The notes: a model not told the origin generated them from the letters alone. A stretch of 64,000 nt of DNA from Clostridium cadaveris (GCF_020911725.1 NZ_CP076620.1:3461001-3525000), one strand, 5' to 3'; positions 24,966 to 37,551 are shown, counted from the first letter of the stretch. Numbers and translations are program-made.

Positions 24966-25943
24966 TTATAGCAACTCTTTTCTTAATTCTTCACCCGTTT
25001 TTGGCGAGAGATATGCCATTGGAATATCAAAAACTGTGCATGCTCCGGTTCTTCCTTCTTTATGCATTTTAGCTATAGCTCTAGCATAAGCAACTAATAC
25101 ACTTGATGTGAATTCTGGATTGCTGTCTAAGGATAAAGAAAACTCCATTTTTTCTTTATTTCCGTCACCTGTAATTGCCGTTCTTATAACAAATCCTCCA
25201 TGAGGCATTCCTGAGTGGTTCTTTTTTAGTTCCCCCTCACTTATAAAATTAACCTCTGTATCATAATCTGAAAAATAATTAGGCATTGTTTTAATTTCGT
25301 TCTCTATTCTTAATTTATCTGCACCTTCTTCTATCACTACATAGCATACTCTAAGATGTTTTTTCCTATCCTTAAGCTCTGGATTTTCTCCATTTCTAAC
25401 TTTTTCTAATGCATTTTCTCTTGGTACGGTATATTGCTTTGCATCTTTAACTCCATCAATTCTTCTTATTGCATCTGAATGGCCTTGGCTTACTCCTGTT
25501 CCCCAAAAAGTATAATCATTTCCTTGTGGAAGTATAGCTTGACCCATTAGTCTATTTAATGAAAACAAACCTGGATCCCAGCCTACTGAAATTATGCTTA
25601 ATGTTCCCGCTTCTTTTGAAACCTTATCCATACTATCAAAATACTCAGGTATCTTTGCATGAGTATCAAAGCTGTCTACAGTATTAAACATCTTTGCAAC
25701 GTTTGGTCCTTGCTGTGGAAGATCAGTGGCAGAGCCACCACAAAGTATCATAACATCAATTTTATTTTTATATTGATTAATTTTAGAGATATGTATAGCT
25801 TTGCTTCCATCTTCAAGAAAAACCTCTTCTCTTCTTGTAAATACAGCTTCTAACTGCATATCATTATGTTCTTTTATTGCTTTTAAGACCCCTCTACCTA
25901 AATTCCCGTATCCTACTACTCCAATTTTAATTTTATTTTCCAT
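24966..25943 (-). CDS. ddh: meso-Diaminopimelate D-dehydrogenase
   Basis: A 325-residue NADP-dependent enzyme that converts L-tetrahydrodipicolinate with ammonia to meso-diaminopimelate in one step, feeding lysine and peptidoglycan synthesis. The Rossmann loop VVGYGNLGRGV is at the N-terminus; CGGSATDLPQQGP, ISVGWDPGLFSLNR, GTGVSQGHSDAIRRI and SGMPHGGFVIR are family hallmarks. The start at 25943 (MENKIKIG) has GGAGG 8 nt upstream, whereas the ATG five codons earlier lies inside that site. Single gene. No lysine riboswitch is seen here, unlike the transporter operon at 9.7 kb. Confidence 0.95.
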   Translation of the reverse strand: MENKIKIGVVGYGNLGRGVLKAIKEHNDMQLEAVFTRREEVFLEDGSKAIHISKINQYKNKIDVMILCGGSATDLPQQGPNVAKMFNTVDSFDTHAKIPEYFDSMDKVSKEAGTLSIISVGWDPGLFSLNRLMGQAILPQGNDYTFWGTGVSQGHSDAIRRIDGVKDAKQYTVPRENALEKVRNGENPELKDRKKHLRVCYVVIEEGADKLRIENEIKTMPNYFSDYDTEVNFISEGELKKNHSGMPHGGFVIRTAITGDGNKEKMEFSLSLDSNPEFTSSVLVAYARAIAKMHKEGRTGACTVFDIPMAYLSPKTGEELRKELL

Positions 25944-26017
25944 CTTCCGTGCCTCCATTTTCTTCTTGTTAATACTATATTATCATATTTATTTTAATAT
26001 TTTTATTATTTAAAAAT

Positions 26018-26053
26018 AAAAAAGTACTTCTCTAAAGTGAGTAGTACTTTTTT
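26018..26053 (-). terminator. Intrinsic terminator after the SPFH gene
   Basis: AAAAAAGTACT pairs with AGTACTTTTTT around a 14-nt loop; T-runs occur on both strands. It lies 22 nt beyond the stop at 26075. Confidence 0.75.
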
Positions 26054-26074
26054 ACATATTTGAATACAATAAGG

Positions 26075-28165
26075 CTAATTTTCACTGTTTAAAGGAACTT
26101 CAATGGTTGTATTATTTTTAGCATTCTCCTCATTCATCTTTTTGTATATGTCTTCTTTCATTTTTTTAGTAAAATCACTTTCTTCATTATCATTTTTAAA
26201 ATCTACTCCAAGCTTTTCTGATAATAGCACAGCAAGAAGACTTTCTACAGCATTAACATTGTTACCAGAGCCATCACTGCTTCCCATAGTAACTACGTTA
26301 TTAGGAACTATATTAATCTTGCCATCCCTTATAGCCTCTGTAAATTTGCTCATTACATCTTGGATAACTTGGTATTGAGGACCGCCATAAGCATTAACCT
26401 GTTCCTTAATTGCTATAGCCTCTGCTATTCCAAGTCTAGCCTTCATTTCCGCTTCTGCCTCAGCAAGTCTCTTAACCTTGTATGCTTCTGCATCGGCAAG
26501 TGTCTTTTGCTTTTCAGCATCCTGCCTTGCTTTTTGAAGTTCTGCTCTACCTATATTATCCTGAATATTTATATTTATAGAAGACTTGGTCAATTCAGAT
26601 TGCTGCTCTGCTTTTGCTTGGAATTCCTTTAGTTCCTTTTCCTTTTCACTAGCCCTCATCTGACTACTATAAGTTTCTATTTTTTCTTTAGCAAGCTGTC
26701 TATCACTTAGCTGCTTAAGAATTTCTTCAATCTTTTTATCCCCATTAGGTGAAGGAGTTCCAATAAGCACTTCTTCAAGTTCTAGATTGTAGTTTTGGAA
26801 TTTTGATTTCATCTCTTCGGTAGATTGTTTTTGTATTTCTGAACGATTTTGAATAAGTTCTATAAGCGTCATTTTCTGGGCAATATTTTTGAAATATGAA
26901 GAAACCATAGGATCAAGAGTCTGATCTACAAGTCTTTTTATATCTCCGAATCTTTGAATTACAAGAGGTGCTTTCTTGTAGTCTATATGAACGACAACAG
27001 ATAGCGGAAGTGTTGGTTCAAATGCATCCATGGTTATTAATGTTACTTCTTTAAGGTTCTCATCATATTTATGTCCACCCACTTCTGCTTGAACCCATTT
27101 TAGTATAAAGTTTGTAGTTGGAACTTGTGTCAATATTCCTGCTGAAAGGTTGTACGCATATTTACCTGGTTTCAAAGGATTTACCCATATTCCTTTACAC
27201 CCTTCTTCAACTAACTCTCCATGAGTATAACTGCTTCCTGATACGTCTTCACCTTTCTTTCCTACGAATGAGTTCACGACCCCTGCAAATCCTACAGGAA
27301 TTATAGTCTTAGGAATTATATCTACGCTTGCAAACAATCTATTAATGAAATAAGTACCATCACTTATTACTTGATACTGCTTTCCTCTATATCCTCCAGC
27401 CTTCAAAAATGCTTCAGGATTTTGGAAATTATTATGATAGGTTTCTTGGTCATTAGGGTCATCCCCCACTACTGGTGCTATTATTTCACCATTGGATAGT
27501 GATGGGCCATCTTGAACTGTAATTATACCCATTGGATCTTTTATGCTTTCTCCTGCTGAATTCTTGCTTCCTTCTTTAATGACTACTGGTCTAAATCCCT
27601 TTTGAGTTCTCAAATCATCTGCCATTCTTGAAATTTGATCTATCTCAAGTTTGTCTCCAATATTGATATAGTAATTTGTGGCCTCTGTAAGTATTATAAA
27701 GATGCTTAAATTAAATGCATAAGTTCCCTCTCTAAGGATAGTCCTTTGAGGACCCTTTTGTCCCCCATTAGCTAAAAATGCTCTAGTATCTTGATAGTTT
27801 GAACATTCAACAACTCGTCCTAATGTTTGAGTCTCACCTAATGCTTCTCCATCTCTTGAAAATACATATCCAATCTGACCTTGAGAAATAGTTACTAAAG
27901 GACTTTTTATAATTTTATATAACAAACGTGATTTGAAGTGTATACCAGTCCTCAATACATCTGGCTGAAATCCTGCTTCTCCATTCAAGGCTATAAATTT
28001 ACCATCTTTTAAGTTTCCTTTTGGCGACCACCATTTTTCTACAACTCCTACTTCATTTGTACCAATTATGGTTAATCCAAACACTTTAAATATCAAAAGA
28101 TATAAAGCTATTATGCCTAGAATAACCATAATCACAGGAAAAACATATTGTCCAATACCGCTCAT
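26075..28165 (-). CDS. SPFH/band-7 domain protein, flotillin-like
   Basis: A 696-residue membrane protein. One N-terminal membrane segment (about residues 8-32) is followed by a first beta-rich region and an SPFH domain (about 290-480). A long Ala/Glu/Lys-rich coiled coil (about 500-610, AELQKARQDAEKQKTLADAE) ends in a hydrophobic region and an acidic tail. It is longer than YuaG/FloT (about 500) because of the N-terminal region. Flotillin-like proteins form oligomers in membrane microdomains; no client can be named. No NfeD-like partner gene lies next to it. ATG 28165 follows ATAAGGAGATGG. Confidence 0.85.
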   Translation of the reverse strand: MSGIGQYVFPVIMVILGIIALYLLIFKVFGLTIIGTNEVGVVEKWWSPKGNLKDGKFIALNGEAGFQPDVLRTGIHFKSRLLYKIIKSPLVTISQGQIGYVFSRDGEALGETQTLGRVVECSNYQDTRAFLANGGQKGPQRTILREGTYAFNLSIFIILTEATNYYINIGDKLEIDQISRMADDLRTQKGFRPVVIKEGSKNSAGESIKDPMGIITVQDGPSLSNGEIIAPVVGDDPNDQETYHNNFQNPEAFLKAGGYRGKQYQVISDGTYFINRLFASVDIIPKTIIPVGFAGVVNSFVGKKGEDVSGSSYTHGELVEEGCKGIWVNPLKPGKYAYNLSAGILTQVPTTNFILKWVQAEVGGHKYDENLKEVTLITMDAFEPTLPLSVVVHIDYKKAPLVIQRFGDIKRLVDQTLDPMVSSYFKNIAQKMTLIELIQNRSEIQKQSTEEMKSKFQNYNLELEEVLIGTPSPNGDKKIEEILKQLSDRQLAKEKIETYSSQMRASEKEKELKEFQAKAEQQSELTKSSININIQDNIGRAELQKARQDAEKQKTLADAEAYKVKRLAEAEAEMKARLGIAEAIAIKEQVNAYGGPQYQVIQDVMSKFTEAIRDGKINIVPNNVVTMGSSDGSGNNVNAVESLLAVLLSEKLGVDFKNDNEESDFTKKMKEDIYKKMNEENAKNNTTIEVPLNSEN

Positions 28166-28245
28166 AGATCCATCTCCTTATGATATAGATTAAACAGAAA
28201 AACTGTTAATTTATATATATTCCCGATGAATTTTCAGTATACTGA

Positions 28246-29277
28246 TTATTTTAAATTTCTGAGCCTTTCTATTTCTCTTTTCGGAAAATCTACTGTTTCT
28301 CCTAAATATATATTCCATTCCTCTTTCAATAACTTTATTTGACTTTCTCTAGCTTTGATAGCTTCATCATAGTTGCCTCTTATTTCCTCAATGTGTGCTA
28401 TGGCTTCAAAAGCATCTGTATATCTAGGCTTTGGCTGAAGTTCAAATGCTCTTTTATAATATTCTATAGCATCATCATATCTACAAAGCTTTACCATGCA
28501 ATCAGCATAAGAAGCACTTGATAACCAGTTCTCAGAATATCTTTCCAACATTTCATTCCAAACTTTTTCAGCTTCTTCTAATTTACATTCTTCTTTCAAG
28601 ATAAGTCCCATATACAATGGTACACGCAAATCATCTTCAACTTTTCTCATTTTTCCTAGATAAACTCTTGCCTCTTCAGTTCTTCCATCCTCAATAAGTG
28701 AATCTAAAAGCCACAGATATCCTCTAGCATAGTTAGGATTCTTTTCTAGGAATTCTTTATAATAGTCTATTAGCTCATGATGATTTGATACATTCCAGTC
28801 AGGAATGATACCATTCAAAACACAGTTTAAAATAGCATGGCTATCTTTGTTCTCTGGATCAAGCTCAATGGCTTTCTTAACGTAGTTTGATGCTAAATAC
28901 TTATATTCCTCTGCTCTATGAGCATATAAATCAGCTAAAGTTCTAAAATATACAGCTTCATTCCCTCCTTCATTTATCTTATCTAACAAAAATTGGTTAG
29001 CGTAGTTAAAATCATATTCACTAAGCATCCTCTCATCTATTATCATGTTTTGAATCCTCTCTAGATGGGATTCATCCGTCATTTCAAAAAGTTCATCTAT
29101 CGTTACTCCAAAATATACAGCAAGCTCTGGAAGCAATGCTAAATCTGGAGCAGTAATTCCGTTTTCCCATTTAGAAACTGCCTGACAAGATACTCCCATT
29201 TTTAAAGCTAATTCTTCTTGAGTCACGCTTCTCTTTAGTCTTAATTTCTTTATCATCTTTCCTATCTCTATCTTCAT
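28246..29277 (-). CDS. XRE-family regulator with TPR repeats
   Basis: A 343-residue protein: HTH_3 domain at residues about 8-62 (SVTQEELALKMGVSCQAVSK) and tetratricopeptide repeats across 90-340 (for example CRYDDAIEYYKRAFELQPKP). The TPR array probably senses a peptide or protein partner, as in Rgg/PlcR-like regulators, though this is not the RRNPP signature. The start at 29277 is preferred because AAAGGTGA is spaced 5 nt from it; a GTG lies three codons upstream. Its target is unknown. Confidence 0.82.
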   Translation of the reverse strand: MKIEIGKMIKKLRLKRSVTQEELALKMGVSCQAVSKWENGITAPDLALLPELAVYFGVTIDELFEMTDESHLERIQNMIIDERMLSEYDFNYANQFLLDKINEGGNEAVYFRTLADLYAHRAEEYKYLASNYVKKAIELDPENKDSHAILNCVLNGIIPDWNVSNHHELIDYYKEFLEKNPNYARGYLWLLDSLIEDGRTEEARVYLGKMRKVEDDLRVPLYMGLILKEECKLEEAEKVWNEMLERYSENWLSSASYADCMVKLCRYDDAIEYYKRAFELQPKPRYTDAFEAIAHIEEIRGNYDEAIKARESQIKLLKEEWNIYLGETVDFPKREIERLRNLK

Positions 29278-29416
29278 TACCGTCACCTTTTCAAAATTAT
29301 TTGGTCGACCATAATCTTATTATCATATAGACATTTCTATTATTCAATAACCGAAGCGTTGATAGGATTCAACCCATAGTTGAATAGATTGACCTCTAAC
29401 CTTCAGACAAAATGTT

Positions 29417-29463
29417 ATAGCTAGAACCTCTTAAAATATATAATTAAAAGATGTTCTAGCTAT
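29417..29463. terminator. Hairpin downstream of bioD
   Basis: ATAGCTAGAAC pairs with GTTCTAGCTAT, extended by weaker inner pairs, and abuts the bioD stop. The T-run is poor, so termination strength is uncertain. Confidence 0.5.
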
Positions 29464-29464
29464 T

Positions 29465-30148
29465 TTAAATTTCTGTGCATAAATCCATAATCTTTTCACT
29501 GTCTATATTAAGATTTCCATGATTATCTTTACATATATAAATCGGAATACTTAGGGTATCTTTAAAATACTTTTTATTATCTCTATGGATGATATCATCA
29601 TCGTTATATCTATTTAAAACTAAAGCATTAACTTTTATATTTTGACTCTTAATATATTCCATAGTCAATAAAGTTGCATTTATACTTCCTAAACCTGAAT
29701 CTGCTACTACTATGGTTGATAAATTAAATTCCTTTATTACATCAGTAAGCATGATAGTCTTTTTTCCTTTATATAATGGACATATGATTCCACCTGACCC
29801 CTCCACTACTACATAATCGCATTCACTTTTTATTCTATTAAAATCAGCTTTAATCTTATTTAATCTTACCTCTTCTCTATTAAGTCTAGCCGCTAAATGA
29901 GGTGATACAGCCTCTTCAAATATATAACTTACCGATTTATTTGGGTCTCCAGGAATATTCGCTTTTTCATATACATATGAGGCATCACCTGGAATCAGCT
30001 TTCCATTAATCTCTTCTGCCCCACTAAGCGCTGCTTTATAATAGCCACAATTAATACCTGCTTTTCTTAATTTGCTTATTATCAGAGACGAAATATAGGT
30101 TTTTCCTACATCTGTTCCAGTAGCTGTAATAAAAATCCCTTTGCTCAT
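29465..30148 (-). CDS. bioD: ATP-dependent dethiobiotin synthetase
   Basis: A 227-residue P-loop enzyme that carboxylates 7,8-diaminopelargonate to dethiobiotin. The nucleotide loop TATGTDVGKTYISS is at residues 8-21, and VVEGSGGIICPL is the second family motif. It follows bioB by one nucleotide and is last in the bioY-bioB-bioD operon. bioA and bioF are absent here, so the precursor must come from genes elsewhere or from uptake. Confidence 0.95.
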   Translation of the reverse strand: MSKGIFITATGTDVGKTYISSLIISKLRKAGINCGYYKAALSGAEEINGKLIPGDASYVYEKANIPGDPNKSVSYIFEEAVSPHLAARLNREEVRLNKIKADFNRIKSECDYVVVEGSGGIICPLYKGKKTIMLTDVIKEFNLSTIVVADSGLGSINATLLTMEYIKSQNIKVNALVLNRYNDDDIIHRDNKKYFKDTLSIPIYICKDNHGNLNIDSEKIMDLCTEI

Positions 30149-30149
30149 A

Positions 30150-31106
30150 TTACACCTCGAACCCTAATTTTCTTATCATTTCAATATCTTCTTCTGTTTT
30201 TATCCCTGAAGTTGTCAGCATGTCCCCTGAAATACATGCGTTTATTCCACTTTTTAAAGCATCAAAACCTTTATCTAATAATAGTGCTCGTCCACCCGCA
30301 AGCCTGATTTCAGCTTTTGGAAGAATGAATCTAATTAAAGATATAGTTTTTATTATTTCCTCATAAGATAATAGCGTTTGATTTTCTAATGGGGTTCCCT
30401 TAATTGGATTTAGTATGTTTATAGGAACACTATTTACCTCTAGTTCTCTAAGGGTAAATGCCATATCCATTCTATCCTCCATATTCTCACCTAATCCAAT
30501 AATTCCTCCACTACATACCTCAAGTCCTGCCAGCTTTGCATTCTTTATTGTCTCTATCTTTTCATCAAAGGTATGGGTTGTACATATATTTTTAAAGTAA
30601 TTCTTTGATGTTTCTAAATTATTATGGTATCGAATAACACCTGCCTCTTTTAATTTTTTCAATTCTTCATACCCTAAAAGTCCATGAGATGCACAAAGCT
30701 CTATAGGAATATCGCTATGTATACTTTTATATATATCACATAAATTATCTATATTTTCTGCACTCATTCTCTTTCCAGATGTAACTATAGAAAATTTATG
30801 TACTCCTTGTTTATAGTTGGATTTTGCACTGTTTTTAATAGTATCTTGACTCAATAAATCATATTCTTCTATATTGGTTTTAAAATAAATAGACTGAGCA
30901 CAGTACTTGCAATTTTCACTACATCTTCCGCTCTTTCCATTGATAATTGTGCAAATGCTAAATTTATTGCCACAAAAGGTTTTTCTTATTTCATCAGCAG
31001 CTTTAGCTAATTCAAAAGTATCCTCTTTAAATAAGAGTATTATATCCTTTTTTTCTAAAACTTTTCCTTCTAAAACCTGTTTTTTTATCCTATCTACATT
31101 TGTCAT
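30150..31106 (-). CDS. bioB: Biotin synthase
   Basis: A 318-residue radical-SAM enzyme that inserts sulfur into dethiobiotin. The cluster motif CSENCKYC gives Cys62, Cys66 and Cys69. Downstream, [12 protein letters not shown] and [13 protein letters not shown] are characteristic of BioB, as are [12 protein letters not shown] and AGGRALL. Its ATG (31106) lies inside the end of bioY (17-nt overlap) after AGGAG. Each turnover releases 5'-deoxyadenosine, a source for the 5-deoxyribose-type salvage cluster at 58-64 kb. Confidence 0.96.
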   Translation of the reverse strand: MTNVDRIKKQVLEGKVLEKKDIILLFKEDTFELAKAADEIRKTFCGNKFSICTIINGKSGRCSENCKYCAQSIYFKTNIEEYDLLSQDTIKNSAKSNYKQGVHKFSIVTSGKRMSAENIDNLCDIYKSIHSDIPIELCASHGLLGYEELKKLKEAGVIRYHNNLETSKNYFKNICTTHTFDEKIETIKNAKLAGLEVCSGGIIGLGENMEDRMDMAFTLRELEVNSVPINILNPIKGTPLENQTLLSYEEIIKTISLIRFILPKAEIRLAGGRALLLDKGFDALKSGINACISGDMLTTSGIKTEEDIEMIRKLGFEV

Positions 31107-31656
31107 ATTTAACTCCTAAAATTGAATTTACTTTACTTGCTAAAAGTGATCCAATGACACATAAAAGTATATCCCCTGGTATATCTAGTGGAAAACAAGA
31201 TAAAAATATAATCCATAATGTTGTAGGAGTTCCTAAATATAAATTTAATATGATAAATTTATAAAAGATTCCTATAGCATAAGTTACTATAAATCCTGAA
31301 AATGCTGCTATTAGATACTTTGAAAATTTATTAGCCTTAATATTCTTTGCTACTATTCCAACTGTGAAAGCTGCTGCTATAAAACCTAATAAATAACCAA
31401 AGCTTGGTCTAAAGATATATTGAATACCTCCTCCTGCAGCAAATATAGGTATTCCCATGAGTCCCATTAAAACATAAATTACAACAGAAATAGCTCCATA
31501 TTTAGGTCCTAATATCATTCCAGATAAAATCACAAACAAAAATTGTAGCGTAAAATAATCTAAATAAGGAACCGGTACTTGAATAAACGCCCCTATCGCT
31601 ATAAGAGCCGTAAATAACGCACATCTGATCATTATTGTAGTTTTTGTATTCTCCAT
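31090..31656 (-). CDS. bioY: Biotin ECF transporter S component
   Basis: A 188-residue membrane protein with five or six hydrophobic segments and BioY signatures: [38 protein letters not shown] and PSFGYLLGF. It binds biotin and works with the shared EcfA/EcfA'/EcfT module encoded elsewhere. It is first gene of the operon, with ATG 31656 after GGGGGAGGATAA, under a BirA-type operator. Confidence 0.95.
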   Translation of the reverse strand: MENTKTTIMIRCALFTALIAIGAFIQVPVPYLDYFTLQFLFVILSGMILGPKYGAISVVIYVLMGLMGIPIFAAGGGIQYIFRPSFGYLLGFIAAAFTVGIVAKNIKANKFSKYLIAAFSGFIVTYAIGIFYKFIILNLYLGTPTTLWIIFLSCFPLDIPGDILLCVIGSLLASKVNSILGVKYDKCR

Positions 31657-31681
31657 TTTTTATCCTCCCCCAATTTATTTT

Positions 31682-31735
31682 ATAATATTATATCGGCTTA
31701 TTATTGTCAACCAATTTTTAAAATTAAGTTTACAA
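31682..31735 (-). promoter_or_regulatory. BirA operator overlapping the bio promoter
   Basis: On minus TTGTAAACT - 14 nt - GGTTGACAA (31704-31735) matches the bipartite BirA consensus TTGTAAACC-N14-16-GGTTTACAA at most positions. The right half contains the -35 TTGACA (31705-31710), and TATTAT (31682-31687) is 17 nt downstream, so biotinoyl-AMP-BirA would block RNA polymerase. Confidence 0.85.
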
Positions 31736-31763
31736 TAAGCTGTAATTTTAGAATTGCCTATAA

Positions 31764-31817
31764 AAATAAAGAAGTCTGTACCAAAGATGATTCTTAGAAT
31801 CATTTTGATACAGACCT
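31764..31817 (-). terminator. Intrinsic terminator after the glucosidase gene
   Basis: A long interrupted stem with GTCTGTA (31774-31780) pairing TACAGAC (31809-31815) and inner ATGATTC/GAATCAT, followed on minus by CTTTATTTTTAT. It is just after the stop at 31824. Confidence 0.8.
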
Positions 31818-31823
31818 TTAAAT

Positions 31824-34838
<3,015 letters not shown>

Positions 34839-34862
34839 CTCTGTGCCTATTAATATCAATAT

Positions 34863-35495
34863 CTATTTTAATCTTTCTAGTACTTCTTCTGTTGTTAATG
34901 ATCCGCTTGATAGCATTCCAAAATTAACTTCAGCTGCCTTATATGCTTCTTCTCCCGGTGCTGCTGTTGCATCTTTTGCTATATAAACCTCAAAACCTTG
35001 TTCAACCAAATCTCTCATATGTGATTCAATACATATATTTGAGTTCATTCCTACAAGTATTACTGTATCTATCTTCTGCTTTCTTAGTTGTAATACTAAA
35101 TCATTTGTCTGTGGTCCAAAAATTTTATGTGGACTTGCAATTATAGTCTCTCCATCTTCAAGATATGGCTTAAACTCATCAAGTATATCTGCTCTTGAAT
35201 TTTTTTCTACAGCCTCTGAAGGACCTTTTCTCTCAAACATTTTCATTTGATGCATCATATGCTCTCCATTGCTACCAAACTTCCATGTGTAATCGTGAGG
35301 GTAGTAATAATGTGGTGATACGAACACTTTATATCTATTTTCCTTTGCTGTTTTAAGTAAAGATATCATATTTTCTATAGTGTTGTTAGCTTTAACAACA
35401 TCCTTAGCCAATTTATAACCTTCACCCATCTCATGTAAAAATTCATTTTGTGGATCTACCACTACTACTGCTGTTTCTTTATTGTTAAACTTCAT
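34863..35495 (-). CDS. Isochorismatase-family cysteine hydrolase
   Basis: A 210-residue alpha/beta hydrolase-like protein. VVVDPQNEFL (Asp14), a Lys in ASPHKIFGP and the nucleophile Cys in VGMNSNICIESH form the family triad. Relatives hydrolyse isochorismate, nicotinamide, N-carbamoyl compounds or ureidoacrylate. A substrate cannot be assigned; the insertion HYYYPHDYTWKFGSNGEHM is distinctive. ATG 35495 follows TAGGAGAGTG. Its original downstream region is replaced by the IS remnant. Confidence 0.85.
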   Translation of the reverse strand: MKFNNKETAVVVVDPQNEFLHEMGEGYKLAKDVVKANNTIENMISLLKTAKENRYKVFVSPHYYYPHDYTWKFGSNGEHMMHQMKMFERKGPSEAVEKNSRADILDEFKPYLEDGETIIASPHKIFGPQTNDLVLQLRKQKIDTVILVGMNSNICIESHMRDLVEQGFEVYIAKDATAAPGEEAYKAAEVNFGMLSSGSLTTEEVLERLK

Positions 35496-35657
35496 TTAAA
35501 TCACTCTCCTAATTTTTTATAAGGCTTAAATCACTTGCTATGACTATATAATAATAGCTAAACAATAAACTCACAATTAGGCACTTTTAAGTTTCTAGAA
35601 ACCTTTAAGTTACCTAATTTCTTTTTCTAATGAATTTTTGCTTAAAAATCATACTAT

Positions 35658-35978
35658 CTATTTAAAGGAAGCATACTCTTCTATAAGTTTAATCATATTT
35701 TCCTTATTCTGTTCAAATTGAATAAGCCTATTAACATTAGCACCATATGGATGTGGAAATTCTGTGAGAATTTGATTTTCTCCTATGATTCCCTGCTCCT
35801 TTAATTTACATAAAACCTCTTCAACAGCTTTTCCTAATGGTATTAATAAAACTTCCTTTGGATTATCTAAACTTTCTAATTCCTCTATAAAGTTTTCATA
35901 AACATACTTCATTAAAAAATCATTTATTAATAGCTCATCCTTTGTATATTTATCTTTTAAAGGCAATTTCTTTATCAC
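35658..35978 (-). pseudogene. C-terminal fragment of an uracil-DNA-glycosylase-like protein
   Basis: A 106-codon frame whose only usable start is a GTG without a ribosome binding site. LLIPLGKAVEEVLCKL and EFPHPYGANVNRLIQF resemble the last part of UDG-superfamily proteins (the PHPSGAN motif). The frame stays open upstream to a stop near 36016, with protein-like sequence (RHEKVLYDYKDV), suggesting that the N-terminal two thirds were deleted. It could still be expressed as a short peptide. Confidence 0.5.
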
Positions 35979-36052
35979 ATCTTTGTAATCATATAATACT
36001 TTTTCATGTCTAAGTCACATCCTATACTATTTATAATTTAGTTAATATGCTT

Positions 36053-36091
36053 AAAACAAAAAAGCACTACCCCCTCAAGAATAGTGCTTTT
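36053..36091 (-). terminator. Intrinsic terminator after the AraC-type gene
   Basis: AAAAGCACTA pairs with TAGTGCTTTT, loop of 12 nt, followed on minus by TTTTTTGTTTT. It is 22 nt beyond the stop at 36114. Confidence 0.85.
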
Positions 36092-36113
36092 ACGTTTAAC
36101 TTCATGTCATGAA

Positions 36114-36971
36114 TTATTTTTTCTTAACAGGAATCCAAATTTCGCTGTAGTAGTTCTCATCTTGATTACCTTTTGGATAATCAGCTATATTTGTATACAT
36201 TTCAATATTGTACCCTGCTGCAATTTCATAATCCTTGCAATTAGGTAGCCATTCTGAAAAGATTTTTTTATTCACATCTTGCAAAGATTTTGGCATTGCA
36301 CCCTTACAAGCAAAAACAGCCCACATGTGTTTAGGAATGATTTTTGTAACAAAGCCATTAGGTATCTCTATAGACGGATTATAATTATCTGCAATCAAAT
36401 ATTCAAACTCATCTGAATCCATGCTCTCATCTATACAAACCCCATACATTCCACATACAAATTTCCCATTTCCTTTTTTATAATGCTCTGTCCAAAACTG
36501 TGGGATTTCTGCAGTTGCACTATCATATTTAAATACCTTTGATATGCCCATTACCGTAAACGAATCTTTTTCAATAATTTTGTAATCCATAATATAACCA
36601 CCTTCCAATGAAAATTTGATTTTCAGTGGAGCAAATGATTTAACCATTGCTCCATCTTTTCGAACAGCAGTAGGTGTTATCCCATGAAATCGAGTAAAGG
36701 CTTTTGTGAAACTATCCGGTGAAGTGTAGCCATATTTCAGAGCAATATCAATAATTTTTTCATCAGTTGAAACAAGCTCACTGCCGGCAAGTGTGAGCCT
36801 GCGTTGTCTGATATATTCACCCACCGTAAAACCACAAAGCATTGCAAATCCTTTTTGGAAATAAAACGGAGACATAAATGCTTTTTTTGCAATATCTTCT
36901 ATTACAATTTCTTCAGTGATGTTCTCCTCAATGTAACTTATAGCTTCACCTATTCCTTCAATCCATCCCAT
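36114..36971 (-). CDS. AraC-family regulator with GyrI-like effector domain
   Basis: A 285-residue protein: two-HTH AraC domain at about residues 1-105 (EDIAKKAFMSPFYFQKGF, DIALKYGYTSPDSFTKAF) followed by a GyrI-like small-molecule binding domain (about 125-285). This is the Rob/SoxS-like plus AraC_E_bind arrangement that senses drugs or metabolites. The start at 36971 is preferred since GGGGGA lies 6 nt upstream. It is one of three regulators in the window with this ligand-domain type. The target is unknown. Confidence 0.88.
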   Translation of the reverse strand: MGWIEGIGEAISYIEENITEEIVIEDIAKKAFMSPFYFQKGFAMLCGFTVGEYIRQRRLTLAGSELVSTDEKIIDIALKYGYTSPDSFTKAFTRFHGITPTAVRKDGAMVKSFAPLKIKFSLEGGYIMDYKIIEKDSFTVMGISKVFKYDSATAEIPQFWTEHYKKGNGKFVCGMYGVCIDESMDSDEFEYLIADNYNPSIEIPNGFVTKIIPKHMWAVFACKGAMPKSLQDVNKKIFSEWLPNCKDYEIAAGYNIEMYTNIADYPKGNQDENYYSEIWIPVKKK

Positions 36972-37081
36972 AACCATTCCCCCTGTCTGTACATACATCT
37001 TATCTCTTTTTAGGCGGCTATTCCCGACTTTTTGTGTTATCTTTTGTCTTGTCTAAAATATTATTAAATAGCCTGTACTAT

Positions 37082-37357
37082 CTATTTAGATATATTGTTA
37101 AATGTAAATATTAGTTTATATCCGTCAAATGTTACATCATGTTTTTCTTCAAAGTTCCCATTTGTATAGTCGCTAATGGTTTTTCTCCAAAACTTTTCTG
37201 CCCTTGGATTTGTTCCTGATGGTGCAACATATAATTTCCACTCTCCTAAAAATTTATCAAATATCTGTTTTGCTGCAATGGATGCAATATTCCTTCCTCT
37301 GTATGGCCTTAATAAAAAGAACTCATAAACATAATGATTATTTTTCCTTATATTGCA
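37082..37357 (-). pseudogene. C-terminal fragment of a GNAT acetyltransferase
   Basis: An open frame without start codon encodes NHYVYEFFLLRPYRGRNIAS, then AAKQIFDKF and LYVAPSGTNPRAEKFWRKTI, a typical GNAT C-terminal half with the R-G-R-N-I-A acetyl-CoA loop. The upstream part of the domain is missing; the frame meets the HD-domain fragment at about 37350. Confidence 0.7.
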
Positions 37358-37479
37358 CCTATATCATGTAATATTGCAGCTATTTTTGCTTCTTCTATAA
37401 AATTTTCATCACAACCCAATTTATCCAATAAAACTTCAATTATCTTTTGATCACTATTTATTCTTTCAAATCTATTCAT
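37348..37479 (-). pseudogene. N-terminal fragment of an HD-domain phosphohydrolase
   Basis: A 43-residue frame with a good binding site (AAAAGGAATT) begins MNRFERINSDQKIIEVL and ends IAAILHDIGAI then stop. AAILHDIGA is the HD metal motif, after which the normal protein continues for over 100 residues. The gene is cut right behind the motif and joined to the GNAT fragment. Confidence 0.65.
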
Positions 37480-37505
37480 TACATAATTCCTTTTATTATG
37501 ATAAA

Positions 37506-37539
37506 TTTAAAAAAGGTTGTAGTATAAACTACAACCTTT
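37506..37539 (-). terminator. Intrinsic terminator after the zinc-ribbon gene
   Basis: The perfect 12-bp stem AAAGGTTGTAGT with ACTACAACCTTT, loop of 4, then TTTTTT on minus. It is 13 nt beyond the stop at 37552. Confidence 0.9.
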
Positions 37540-37551
37540 AATAATCAAAAA

